A DNA stretch of 64,000 nt from Polia nebulosa (taxonomy: Eukaryota > Arthropoda > Insecta > Lepidoptera > Noctuidae). The position numbers were made by a program, and so were the translations under genes. The notes under the pieces were generated by a model that worked only from the letters and a program-made list of their open reading frames with translations, did no database searches and was not told the origin of the DNA. Positions 20,772-32,400 of the stretch are shown here, one piece after another. The first letter of the stretch is position 1. Every line of letters begins with the position of its first letter. Location of the stretch: the NCBI GenBank assembly GCA_951329385.1, contig OX589606.1, positions 2,852,001-2,916,000 of the forward strand. Reading direction: 5' to 3'.

Positions 20772-23700
20772 ATGTTAATGAAATCGGGCTTGCTTCTGTT
20801 ACTGGTGACTGTTCTTCAGGTAAAGTAACCACAATGTTTTTAATAAACAAGTAAAGATCGGTCGATACTTTTGGTTCTTTGTAAGAAGCATCAACTGGAG
20901 TAGTTGCACCCTTGAACAAAGAACTGCTTTATCTAACCAAGCCTTCACACTTTCTAGGTATCCGGACGTTACAAAAACGTGGAACCAGACTTCATCGAAA
21001 ATGTAATCAAACGCGGTAAGTGTCAGATAATTTTGTGCTTACCACATATATGGCCGAAATGACTAGAATTTTCTTATCCTGGTCTACTTTGTCAGTTGCT
21101 ACTGAAGGCCTCACGTCTTTACTAAAAAACCGATATCAAAGTTCTTTTTTTCCCTCAGAATCCGATGCACTAGCGTCTTCGCATTCCGCCTCACGTATTG
21201 TGTCAGGCTGGGAGGCACAGCCAGGCCAGCACCCCCACTTTGCAGCCCTTCGTTTGGTGAGCCCCATCGGTGGCGTGAGCGGCTGTGGAGGCTCCATCGT
21301 GTCTAAGGAATGGGTCATCTCTGCTGCGCATTGTACTGCTGGGTAAGTGGCCTAGCGTAGGATTGATCCATAAGGAATCATCATCATTATTTTAAGCCAA
21401 GAGATGTTCACTTCATCATGAATGCTTCTAGGCAAGATGAAATAATGTAAGTTGGCCTATCAATTAGAATCCTCTTTCGTCCTACACACATAGAAAGTTA
21501 TACGAATACTCAATCGGTAAACCATATTGGTTAGTTTAGGATGAGTCAATTTAAAATAGGACCATACCTACAATTTCACAATACCTAAATATATGAATGA
21601 AACCAGTGTTTTCTCCTCAGCCGCGTTACTGTCGTAGTCCGCGGAGGTGTGGTGTCCCTCACCAACCCGGAGTACATCTTCGAGACCACAGAGTACTACA
21701 ACCATCCTCAATATAATGACCTTCTGCCCCTCGTTGTGCAGCCTCACGACATCTCACTGGTTAAGGTGCCGCGCCCCTTCGTTTACAGCAGTGAGTACTT
21801 ATTATTTTCTTAATAACTCTTTTGTTTCGTCATCTTCTTCACCTTATATCGAAAAGACATTCACAGTTGTGTGAATGTGCCTTCTGGCTCCCCCAAGCAT
21901 CACCAGAACTATTAGTCTCGCGCTTCCTGCATTCATCTTCTTTAGCAAGTTTGCAATAAGGACGCATTGCTTTTCCGCTGGAACTACAGATATTTGCCGA
22001 TGTCAATAGGTGGCAGTAAGCTTTTTTTTTATAGGGAGGGAAATCATCAAATAACTTCTGCTCTGGGTGGAGCGGGAGGAAGTGTCAGACTCTTACTGAC
22101 TAAACCTCACCCGTGATCCTTCAGTTGCTTGTGCCAGGGCGACTGTGACTCTTTCGATTACTCCCGCAACCCTGGCAGGCTCTAGCAGGCCCCAGGCGGC
22201 AGTAAGCTTAAGATGGACTTCCTGATTGTTCGAAACAGAACCTTATTCATTCTTGATTTCCTTCTTTGGCTTTGTAGTCTTCTAGGGACTATAAAGGTCC
22301 TCTTTTAAGTTTATTTTAAAGTGAAATTTCCTCGCAGGACTACTGCAGCCAATCCGCGTGCAGACGCGTGCTGACGCGTACCGTGATTACGATGGCGAGC
22401 AGGTCTACGCCAGTGGACACGGCAGGACTTGGACTTTGGGTCAGTATCTTCTTAAACATTACCTAATATATTTGAGTTTTCTTCAGGTTTTGTACTATAC
22501 TGTGCAGTCGGAAGCTACACATAGTCATTTACATCATTTTCCACAGAACAATAGAAATAATGAGAAGCTACACCCAATAACCAATCAGTAACCTTATTTT
22601 AGAAAGAATGAAGGTCACTGTGATGCATAATCAGAGGTGAATGGTACCTGAATTAACTGTTAAAGTACTGGTGGTCACCATAGACTCAATTGTAACGATA
22701 TGGCAAAATAAGAAGAATTTAGCTACAACCTGTCCTTCACCTGTCTTTAGACAAGCGTGAATAAGTTACTTTTAGGCAAGAGTGCTCCATCGTCGACGTA
22801 AAGCGCGACTCTATATATATAAAAAAAAACTGTCATGTTGACACGAAATTGAAGGCAATAAGGAGTCAACGGAGTTGATTAGGTACTTTTTTCACTTGTT
22901 TTTACGACATCATCACGTCGTGTCGGGGGGGAAAATACATCAATAATACTATCAGTGACTGCCATGCAGCGATAATAATCTACCGCCTTGTGCGACTCAC
23001 TAATCACGAATTTCGATAGGTAGGAAGAACAGTAACTGATCAAGATTACTTGTACCTAAATTAAGTTAGATCTCATTATGATAGTACGAAAACAAAATAA
23101 TCTAGATAGAAAAACCAGTGGCGTAAAGTTTCTTCAGATAGGAAAAGTAATAGCTATCAACTGAGCATGATAAAAAATTGCACGTGAGACACCGCAAATA
23201 CCTACTAGATTAGTTCTTGCCCGTGACCTATGCCACAGGTAGTCAGGTACCGTGCGTTTTTCAAGTTTTAACCTGTGAAGCCCCATGGCAAAATCCGGGT
23301 TGTCAAATTAAACCCCGAGGACAACCCGGGTTGACAGCCGATTTTTTTTTTTTAATTATTCTCTATAATTTTTTTTTTTTTTGGTCCGACTCACCGGTGA
23401 GTTTCGGGGCTTTACAGGACATAATATAAGGCACTGAGCGATAGTGTTGTTTTCTATAAGTGGATGATTAGTACTCTCTTGCCATGGACGACTAGAAAAA
23501 AATTATTTCATCTCTTTATAATTCTGCTTCTTCTTCGTCGTCACACTCTTGGGAGAGTGGTCGTGGTTCTCAGAACCCGTCGCCATTCCTCCATTAGCTC
23601 TTCTCATACATTCGTGGAGTAGATCGTTGATTGCAGTTTTGATTTGGTCGGTCCAAAACATTGGTGACCTACCCCGCGCTCTTGTGCCTTCAACTTTGCC

Positions 23701-26048
23701 CTGCACCACAAGTCGCGCCACAGATGTGTGTTCTCGACGTGTGATTATCTCTTTATAATTATGAATCTAGATTTAGAATACATAATACGTAGGTAAGTCT
23801 ACTGAAACCTCATCCTAGCTTTTCTCTCAATCTAAACTTTCTCGTTTTGCCTTAGGTGCTGTCACCGAGGTGCTCAGATGGGTGTACCTTCGCGCCATCT
23901 CCAACGAGTCATGTGGCAGGACGTTCGTGAGCGGCATCATCATCGACACCAGCATCTGCGCACGATTCTACAACGTCACCTCACAGTCTACTTGCCAGGT
24001 AAGAAGATTTACGATCACCTTTTCTGAATTTGCTTAATTTTGCAGAACGAATTACGCTAACCTTTGACAATTAAAAGTGTAGCAGCCAGTAAAAAAATCG
24101 ACTTGTCAAAATTTAACGCAGGCTAAGTGATGCTAGAGATAATTCATATGTATAACTTGTCACAGTACCTACATGCGTGCTTGACAATTTGTCACATTAA
24201 TTTTGCGATCAATTTCGTTCAGTGGGGAATAATCTCCCGATTCTGAAAGTCTCAAGCATAGACTACTTTATATAAGTGATCGATACTTAAACACCTGGCC
24301 CTGCAGTCTCGACATAGTTAACGATCGCTATGTCCTAACGATCGGTCGCTACGTCAGAAAAATAATTGATTTTCTTTAAATATGTACAGAGACGGCATAA
24401 TTTTTAACTTGCAAACACTATTTTTCATGAAAACTGATCAACTGATCTACTGATCTCTAGCCATATTTCAAGAAAATCAATTATTTTTCCGACGTAGCGA
24501 CCGATCGTTAGGACATAGCGATCGCTATCAATGTCGAGACTGCAGGGCCTGGCCCTGATTGACTCATAATAACAAACCACTTTCCCAAATAAACAGCAAT
24601 CATTGCGCCGCAATGAGTGCATCAAATCAATGCGCCGTTCTGAGACAGAACGGCGTCACGCGGCTAGCAGCTGGACAGGTCACCAGCGCGTGCGCGGCGA
24701 ATTTCATACGGCTGTTGTCTTAGAATATGAAACCTTTCATAGTCTTTTTTTTTTGTGTGTCGTGGGAAGTCATCCAGTGACATCTTCCGCTCTGGGTGGA
24801 ACGGGAGGGCGTGTCAGACTCTTACTGACTAAAACCCACCCCGGTTCCTTCCCTGCCCTGAGTGCCCAGGGGCGCGGTAACTCTGTGTGTCTGTGTGTGT
24901 AGTCCAAGGCTGTTGTGGTAATGTTATAAAATTGGATGAGTATAAAAAAATGTTTCTTTGGGAAAGTTGTTTGATAACATGAGTACAATCACGTGTTTAA
25001 GTATCGGTCACTAATTACCAGTCACCCAGTTTATGTATATAGCGTGTAACGGAAAGCTGTGGTTATATTTTAAAAACTGCATCTGCCCATCACTATGAAC
25101 AACTTACTTTAAGAAAACCTAAGGAAATTCTCAAAAAAAATTTTTACCTCCCATACAAATTTTGATCAGCTGATGATAACTTTGTATGAAAAGTCCAATT
25201 TTTTTTGGGAATTTTCTGTTTTTCTTAGAGAATGTTATTCATACCCATGGGCTGAGCCGGTACTCAAAATATGATCACACCTTTCCGTAACATCCTGTAT
25301 ATACTGTCTCCTGTCTCAAGTCGTTGCTCCTCCCTCCTTCATTTTGTTTAGATAGGTACCTACCTAATTACTTTTTCTTGTTACCAGGGTGACAGTGGTG
25401 GCCCACTGGTGCACGTTGGCTCCGACGACGTTCCGACCCTCGTCGGAGTAACCTCCTTCGTCGCTGGCGGAGACTTCGGCTGCCACTCTGGCATACCTGC
25501 TGGTAAAATAAGTTTATTTTAAAGCTTCCTGGGTCCTGGTTGAATTGTTCTCAGCCATTCCGTTTAAAATCATTAAAACTCCTGCAATGTTTTTTAAAAT
25601 ACATTTATTTCTATCAGGTTTCGTCCGTCCGGGACCTTACCTATCATGGTTCGAAGAAATAACTGGCATTGACTTCGAAAATCTACAAGAAGATGATGAC
25701 AGCGTAGAAGTAACCACTACACTACCAGAGGATTCTGAGGAAGATGATGTAGAAGAAACCACTGCTCCACCAGCGGACTCTGAAGAAGAAAGTACCACAG
25801 TTCCCCCAGAGGACTCTGAGGAAGGGTCCGAATCATCAGAGGATTCTTCTTCTGAAGAAGATAAGCCTGAACCCGAAGACTCAGAAGAAGGCGACTCGGA
25901 CAGCTCAGAATCAAATGACGACGAAATGAAGGAACTCCTGAAACGACTCGAAGTGAAAGTCAAAGTCAAGGTCAGGTTCAACAAATACATCAAGAAGCTA
26001 GCAGAAAAAGAAAAGCAAAAACATATTAAGAAACTCCATCATCATTAA
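20772..26048 (+). CDS. Secreted chymotrypsin-like serine protease with acidic C-terminal extension
   Basis: Eight exons join in phase with GT-AG introns: 20772-20819, 20958-21015, 21159-21342, 21621-21790, 22338-22439, 23856-23998, 25388-25502 and 25618-26048; 416 residues. Residues 1-19 form a signal peptide (MLMKSGLLLLLVTVLQ...). A propeptide ends at Arg48, with the mature start IVSGWEA. The catalytic triad is His93 (ISAAHC), Asp140 (HDISLV) and Ser238 (CQGDSGGP). Cysteine pairs 78/94, 207/222 and 234/267 are the usual three disulfides. Ser232 occupies the position of chymotrypsin residue 189, which points to chymotrypsin- or collagenase-like specificity, not trypsin-like. Residues about 296-396 are rich in Asp, Glu, Ser, Thr and Pro (PEDSEE and PPADSEE repeats). 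A Lys-rich end follows (KKLAEKEKQKHIKKLHHH). Introns hold R1 tails and MITEs. The fold is certain; digestive or other role is inferred. Confidence 0.92.
22022..22200 (-). repeat. R1-type 3'-UTR copy in protease intron 4
   Basis: GGGAGGGAAATCATCAAATAAC, CTCTGGGTGGAGCGGGAGG and TTGCTTGTGCCAGGGCG. This copy belongs to the subfamily with GGCACAGGCAACTGAAGG, as at 4890 and 49730. Confidence 0.65.
23500..23745 (-). pseudogene. LINE reverse transcriptase C-terminal fragment in protease intron 5
   Basis: The minus-strand reading MARLVVQGKVEGTRARGRSP then MFWTDQIK and LLHECMRRA matches the C-terminal end of a common moth LINE polyprotein (family pattern RGRSPMRWTDQIK). It breaks down into AAGAAG repeats on the left. 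Confidence 0.6.
24296..24550. mobile_element. MITE with GGCCCTGCAGTCTCGAC ends, copy 1
   Basis: Inverted ends GGCCCTGCAGTCTCGAC, then CGATCGCTATGTCCTAACG and CGGTCGCTACGTC. A second copy at 53741-53993 has the same internal sequence (AACTTGCAAACACTATTTTTC). No coding capacity. It lies in protease intron 6. Confidence 0.75.
24748..24895 (-). repeat. R1-clade LINE 3'-UTR copy in protease intron 6
   Basis: TTTTTGTGTGTCGTGGGAAG, CTCTGGGTGGAACGGGAGG and TACTGACTAAAACCCACCCC; ends near GGGGCGCGGTAACTC. Confidence 0.7.
25036..25308. mobile_element. MITE with TGTAACGGAAA ends
   Basis: TATATAGCGTGTAACGGAAAG at the left is answered by TTTCCGTAACATCCTGTATATA at the right. Related ends occur near 50395 (TACAGGGTGTAACGG) and 51630. 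TA flanks suggest a Tc1/mariner type. Confidence 0.5.
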
Positions 26049-26065
26049 ATAATTGTGAACACCGC

Positions 26066-26071
26066 ATTAAA
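26066..26071 (+). terminator. Polyadenylation signal ATTAAA of the protease gene
   Basis: ATTAAA lies 18 bases after the stop codon and is followed by a T/GT-rich stretch. It is the nearest canonical variant signal. Confidence 0.45.
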
Positions 26072-26489
26072 GTTTATTTATAGTTTTTTGTTTATTTACT
26101 TTTAAATGTTTGACCTTTGTTTGCGTAATGAAACGTATTTGAAGTTACAATGGTGTTACCACTTTAGACTTATTTTTGACAAACTAAGAAGTCCGAGAAA
26201 TACATTGAACAACATCTTTAAAGCAGTTAGTAATTGTATTACATTATTACAGTACTTTTTTATCATATGAACTACAAGAACCGTAACTGAATAAAATATC
26301 CACCCATTCAACCCGAATAGTTTTATTTTAGTTCTTGCAGTGTTTTATAAGCTAGCAACATCTACCCGTTGTGTCATCTTCTTGTCTTTTACGTCATTCT
26401 CAAGTATTGGAATTGTATTGGAATCTCAAGCATGTAACTTTTGCGATTTATCGTGCAATTTATGAATAAACATTCCTTTTTGAAATGAA

Positions 26490-29400
26490 ATGGAGGGACC
26501 GAATACTAAAGGTAAGTTTTGGTGCCTGATATAACTAGTATTGAGATGTACAAAGTAAATATTGAGTCATGTTTTGGGTGCAGAACTTGTCATCAGAATG
26601 TGTGGGCGATTCTTGTAAGTTATCATGTTAATCTTTTGTTTGTTCTTCGCCTCGCCTATCGTAACTTAGGTCCAACTTGCTGATGATCAGTTTGTGATAA
26701 ATTTATATCGAAAAAGGCTACATAAAGGTCTTAAAAACTGTTTTGAAATGGCTTTAGCTAGTTTTCTGTAGCTGTGTTTACTTCCGCGTCGCAGATTCTA
26801 AGTTGAAGGCTATATCGTAACTTATATTTTACCTCGTTATAACCACTACATTAGAAAGGTATTTGACATTCAACTGCAACCATTTACGAAAAATAAAGGT
26901 TTACAATAGTCCCAGAGATTGGGATCTTTAACTCAGGTAGCCAATTTAATTTATTCAATAAACCACAAATAACAATTAACATGACTATAAAACTAGTTAT
27001 TTGCATCAACAAAGCCCTGGCGAGGCCTCTAAAATGTAATATTCATAAGGTCTGTTTAAAAACTATGATCTTATTTTGTTATAGTTATGATCACCATATA
27101 AGCAATTATTTTAATCAATAATAACATAGGCTCGTATTGTTAGGAGGTTCCTCTCTCTGGAGCCTTGATCGCCGTTAACTTGGACCCTGTTCCTGTTACT
27201 GGTGGGCTACTATTTTTTTTAAGAATTATTTCAAATGTATTTAATAAATTAAAAGATGATTAAATCATACTCACTTCACCTATTGTTAATTTAGTCTGTA
27301 AATACAGTTAATTTGTTGCTAAATCTTCTTAAAAAAGCCCAGCTCATTTATCAATTTGCAATATTGTAATAATTAAGCTTTAGATCAAGTAAACATTTCA
27401 CTCCTGCTACAAAAAATGAGTACCTTAAACCTAGTATCATTAAATTACATCAGAGAACATAGAACCTCCTCCTTTTTTTGGAGTTAGTTAAAAATCACCT
27501 GAAAAACCTCAGAAACAGATCTTTTTGACATAAGGACCACTTATTTTTTTAATATTAAGGAACTATTTGGAAGTGCTCCCATGTCTGGACAGCATATGGT
27601 CCAAACCCCGTCAATATCATTTCGAGCAGTATTGATCTAATATGGATAAATAAAACATATTGCCTAAAAATATAGCTGTATTAGAGACCCAGCAAACATT
27701 GTTCTTTGAAAAAAAAATGGAGGATGAAAAATACTTCACGACCTATTCGCATACTTAATAAAAATAAAAATAAAATCATTGAAATCAGTCAAGCCGTTTC
27801 GGAGGAGTGTGACCAAAAACACAGTGACACGAAATTTTTATAAATAAGATTGTATGTCGGGCTGGTGTTCGCCATGCATGGGCAAAGCGCGTTTTTTGCT
27901 AAGAAGATAGCTAAATGATAATAATATTAATAATTTTTATTTGATATTTTTGCAAATCCATTGAAAATAACACTTTAACACATCAATTTTTGTTGTGAAT
28001 TTAAACAAGACGAGGCCAGTAGCTACTAAAATACTAAAAAAAATAAAAATTATACTGGAATTTCAATATTTCTGTATTTTTTTTGTAAGTGATTTATAGT
28101 GTGAATGGATGGATGATTATAATGATGTGTTCCAGAGTCCCTCAGCTGCGCAGGGTGCTTGAACGACATTGGTGATGGCGACTATGTCTCCGCACTTAAC
28201 CAGGACTGGCATAAAGACTGCTTTCGGTGAGACATTGTTATTATTAATTACTAGTCGTAATCCTACAAATATAGGATTACAATCAATCTTATCAAACTGG
28301 CATCAAACTTGATGAAAACGAAGACATTTAGGAAGCTTAAAAAGACAGCCTTGTGGGGTAAGTCAAAAAAATCATCAATACAACTCTTTCAGTTAGAATT
28401 GATGTCAATTGTATTTCAGGAAATCATGACATTTGGCATCAATTGTGATTGAGAGATTTGTATTGATGATTTTAATGATTAGAGTTCTGTAAATACGTAC
28501 TTGCTACGGCCGCGAATCATATTTTGACCAACATACAACCTGATACTGACCTGCAAATTACAAAAAAACGTAAGAAATTTGAATTTCGCGGGCTACCCTG
28601 GAGCTTTCACCTTAACCTACAACTTGGCATCATAGATATATTATTGTCACGCCACGGACACGCTATTCTTCGCTCGCTGCAGTTAGCCGACTAAATCAAA
28701 TTGCTACAATTGTCTGAATTTGTCTGCTATAATGCGCGCGCCAGTACCATATCTACCTCTTTTTTAACCGACTTTCGAAAAAGAAGGAGGTTCTATATTC
28801 GACTCTATGTATGTTTTTTTTATGTATGTCCACCGATTTCTCAGTCAGTTGTGGACCGATTTTCACAATTCTTTTTTTATTCGAAAGAATATACTCCCGA
28901 GGTGGTCCCATATATAAATTTTAACGAAATTGCTTGAGCGCTTTTTGAGAAACTGAATAAAAACGATAAATACGTGTACTTAGACGACCATGACGTTTTG
29001 GTTTTCTTCAATTACGAGTATGTTTAAATTCCACGTTCCATGTTATTGGGGTTTTTTGTGCTGGTGTATAAACAACAAAAAAGTGAAAAATAAAAAACTT
29101 TTTTCCCAAAAAAAAATAACCGACTTCCAAAAAAGAAAACAGACTAAAAGTTAAAAAATAACTTTAATTTCGGAATTCGGTGTCAAATAACGAAGAAATA
29201 AAATACAAACACCGACGAAATTAAAGTTATTTTTAGTCTATTTTCTTTTGAAAAAAAGTTTTTTTTATATATAATATCATTGATATGTGCTATTCCAGAC
29301 TATAAACTATCTCAGTGCCAAATTTCATCCAGACCCGTTCAGCCGTTCCGGCGTGGTTGAGTAACAAACTCGTCTGATCCATCTATCCAAACTTTCGCAT

Positions 29401-32400
29401 GATAAGAAAGCCCATAGCATACTTAGCATAACATAGTTTTTTTATTCAAGAAAATGCGTAATTTTAATTTTAGTTTGATTCCATTCTCTACGTACCATAT
29501 AAATAGCGGAATTAATAATTAAATAACAGGAAAACTGAACCACAATTTATTTATTTATACTTTATCTACACTTCAACTCTAATATTATAAAGAGGAAAGA
29601 TTTGTATTTTTGTATGTAACGAATAAACTTAAAAACCCATTTTAATAATTTTTAACCGACTTCGAAAAAGGAGGAGGTTCTATGTTTTTTTTTTATGTAT
29701 GTCCACCGATTTCTCTGTCAGTTGTGGACCGATTTTCAAAATTGTTTTTTTATCCGAAAGAATATACTCCCGAGGCGGTCCCGTATCAATTTTATCGAAA
29801 TTGCTTCAGTGCATTTTGAAAAACTGAACAAAAACGAAACATATGTATACATAGACGACGTTTTGGTTTCCTCCAATTACGAGTATGTTTAATTCCACGT
29901 TCCATGTTAATGGGGTTTTGAGTTCTGGGGTATACTTAACAACTAAAAAGTGAAAAATAAATCTAGACTTTAATTTCGGAAATCCGTGTCAAATAACGAA
30001 GAGAAATAAAATGCAAACACCGACTTCCGAAATTAAAGTTATTTTGAAATTTTTAGTGTAGGTACTTATTTTATTTTTTGGAAGTCGGTTGTTTTTTTGT
30101 AAAAAAGATTTTTCACCAATATAAAGCTAAATTATCAGCGAGTAACATAGGCTACTTTTTATACCGGGAAAAATAACAGTTCCCGCGGGATAGGTCACGG
30201 GAGCGAAGCCGCGGGAAAAGTGCTGTTTTGATACAACAGTAGACAGTACATCTGTTTATATAGAATTCAAAGTCCTGAACTCCTGACTGACTGACTGATA
30301 TATCAACGCACAACCTAAACCGCTGATCCTTGAGACACGAAATTTGGAGAGTGTGTTCTTTGTCAAAAGTGGGTATCCCCTAAGAAAGGGTTTTTCGACC
30401 CTTAAGGGGTGAAATTAAGAAAAGAAAGAAAGAAAATACGTATTTACGGTAAACATGACGCAATAAAAAACTTTTTTACAAAAAAAACAACCGACTTCCA
30501 AAAAAAAAGTACACTAAAAATTTAAAAATAACTTTAATTTCGGAAGTCGGTGTTTGTATTTTACTTCTTCGTTATTTGACACCGACTTCCGAAATTAAAG
30601 TTATTTTTAAATTTTTAGTGTACTTTTTTTTGGAAGTCTGTTGTTTTTTTTTTGTAAAAAAGTTTTTTATTTTTCGCTTTTTAGTTGTTATACCCCAGAA
30701 CTAAAAACCCCAATAACATGGAACGTGGAATTTAAACATTGAACACAAAAACGTCATCAAGATATGCGTATTTTTCGTTTTTGTTCAGTTTCTCAAAAAG
30801 CGCTAAAGCAATTTCGATAAAATTTATATGGGACCACCTCGGGAGTATATTCTTTCGGATAAAACAAGAATTTTGAAAATCGGTCCACAACTGACGGAGA
30901 AATGCGCGGACATACATAAAACATACATACAGTCGAACATAGAACCTCCTCCTTTTTCGAAAGTCGGTTAAAAAACAGAAACGCAACAAAAAAAGAAAAG
31001 CTGGGGGAAAATATGCGTCACATCCACGCAAAACGGCCATCGCTCAGCTTAGTGCTGTGACCCTATGCAAGACAGAGCAAAAAAGGGAAGAGAGAGTGAA
31101 AAAAGGGTTGAGAGTTTATGACGGGGGAAGTACTAATTCCACGCGGGCGAAGCCGGTGGCAGAAGCTAGTTAGGTATAAGGGTTTTGACCAAAATTACTT
31201 TTTTCCATAAGTGTCTATAACACGCTCATGCGCAAGCGTCATCGTCAGTCAATTCCAAAATTCATGACTGATGGTTGAATGGTGCAAAAATCAAAGTATC
31301 GAGATTTCTTAATTCAGTCATCAGTCAGCGTACTAGACGATCACTTATCCGTCATTCACAACCTTGTGGTAATCGATTCCCGACATCCCCTCTATGAAGG
31401 AGAGGCAAACTGTGGGAAGAACTTAACCTACCTCCCCTTTTTTTTGTGGGGTGGGAAATCATCCAATAACTTCTCCCGCTCTGGGTGGAGCGGGAGGGCG
31501 TGTCAGACTTACTGACTAAAACCCACCCCTGTTCCTTCCCTGCCTGAGTGCCCAGGGGTGCGGTAACTCATTTTCAGAATTTATCCGCTACCCCTAGGCA
31601 TAAGCTACTGAAGCTGCGATTAATGTGGCCAGCTTAGGAGTGAGGCGTATTTATCGTAACAGATACAAATCACAGGTATTCGTAGATACTAGATAACAGT
31701 TGTTCCTGTGATATCATATATCTGTTAAAAAAATATCATTAATAATTCACAATACTCAATCAAAATCACTACACTCTTCAGTCTCAGTAGGTACTCAATA
31801 ACAAGTAACAACTATTTGTGTTATCTGTTATTTCTTCTTTTTATATATCTGTCTCGCTCACACCTGCTTGATTGAATCTTGCTAACACGAGAAGGACCTA
31901 GTATTATTTGAAAAGTGACAACTATTTCTAGTCGTATTATAGACAGACCGTGCTCAGAAAAATAACAGGCTGTTATTTAATAACAGATAATGCCATCTGT
32001 TATTATTGCGTAACAGTAACAGGAATAACAGATATCTTGTTTGACCTGTTATAACCCAAGTCTAGGCCAGCTTCTGGGCCCAATGTATTTAATAAGATCA
32101 AAAGCATGGATTCGAAAGAAGAAAAAGACAACCTTGAGGTAAAACTGACAGCAAGGCTTACCGTGTAATGGACGCCAGAATTGGTCGGCTCTGACGCGTG
32201 TAACTTCAGCGCATTTTTCTGCTCAAGTTTGTTCATAGCTTTGACTTGACTTACTAGACTATGTCACCTAGCTGGGGCAGAGGGCGTCCACAGTAGTCCT
32301 CCATCGCGAGCGTTCTTGAGCTTCCCGCTTCATCTCGCTCCACGTCATTTCGATGCTTCTCGTTTCTGCCAACACGTTGTGTCGTCAGTTTTGGCGGGAA

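Noticed and set aside
25637..25993. Minus-strand Ser-rich frame opposite the protease tail
   Set aside because: Antisense shadow of the acidic repeats; the plus strand is supported by splicing in phase.
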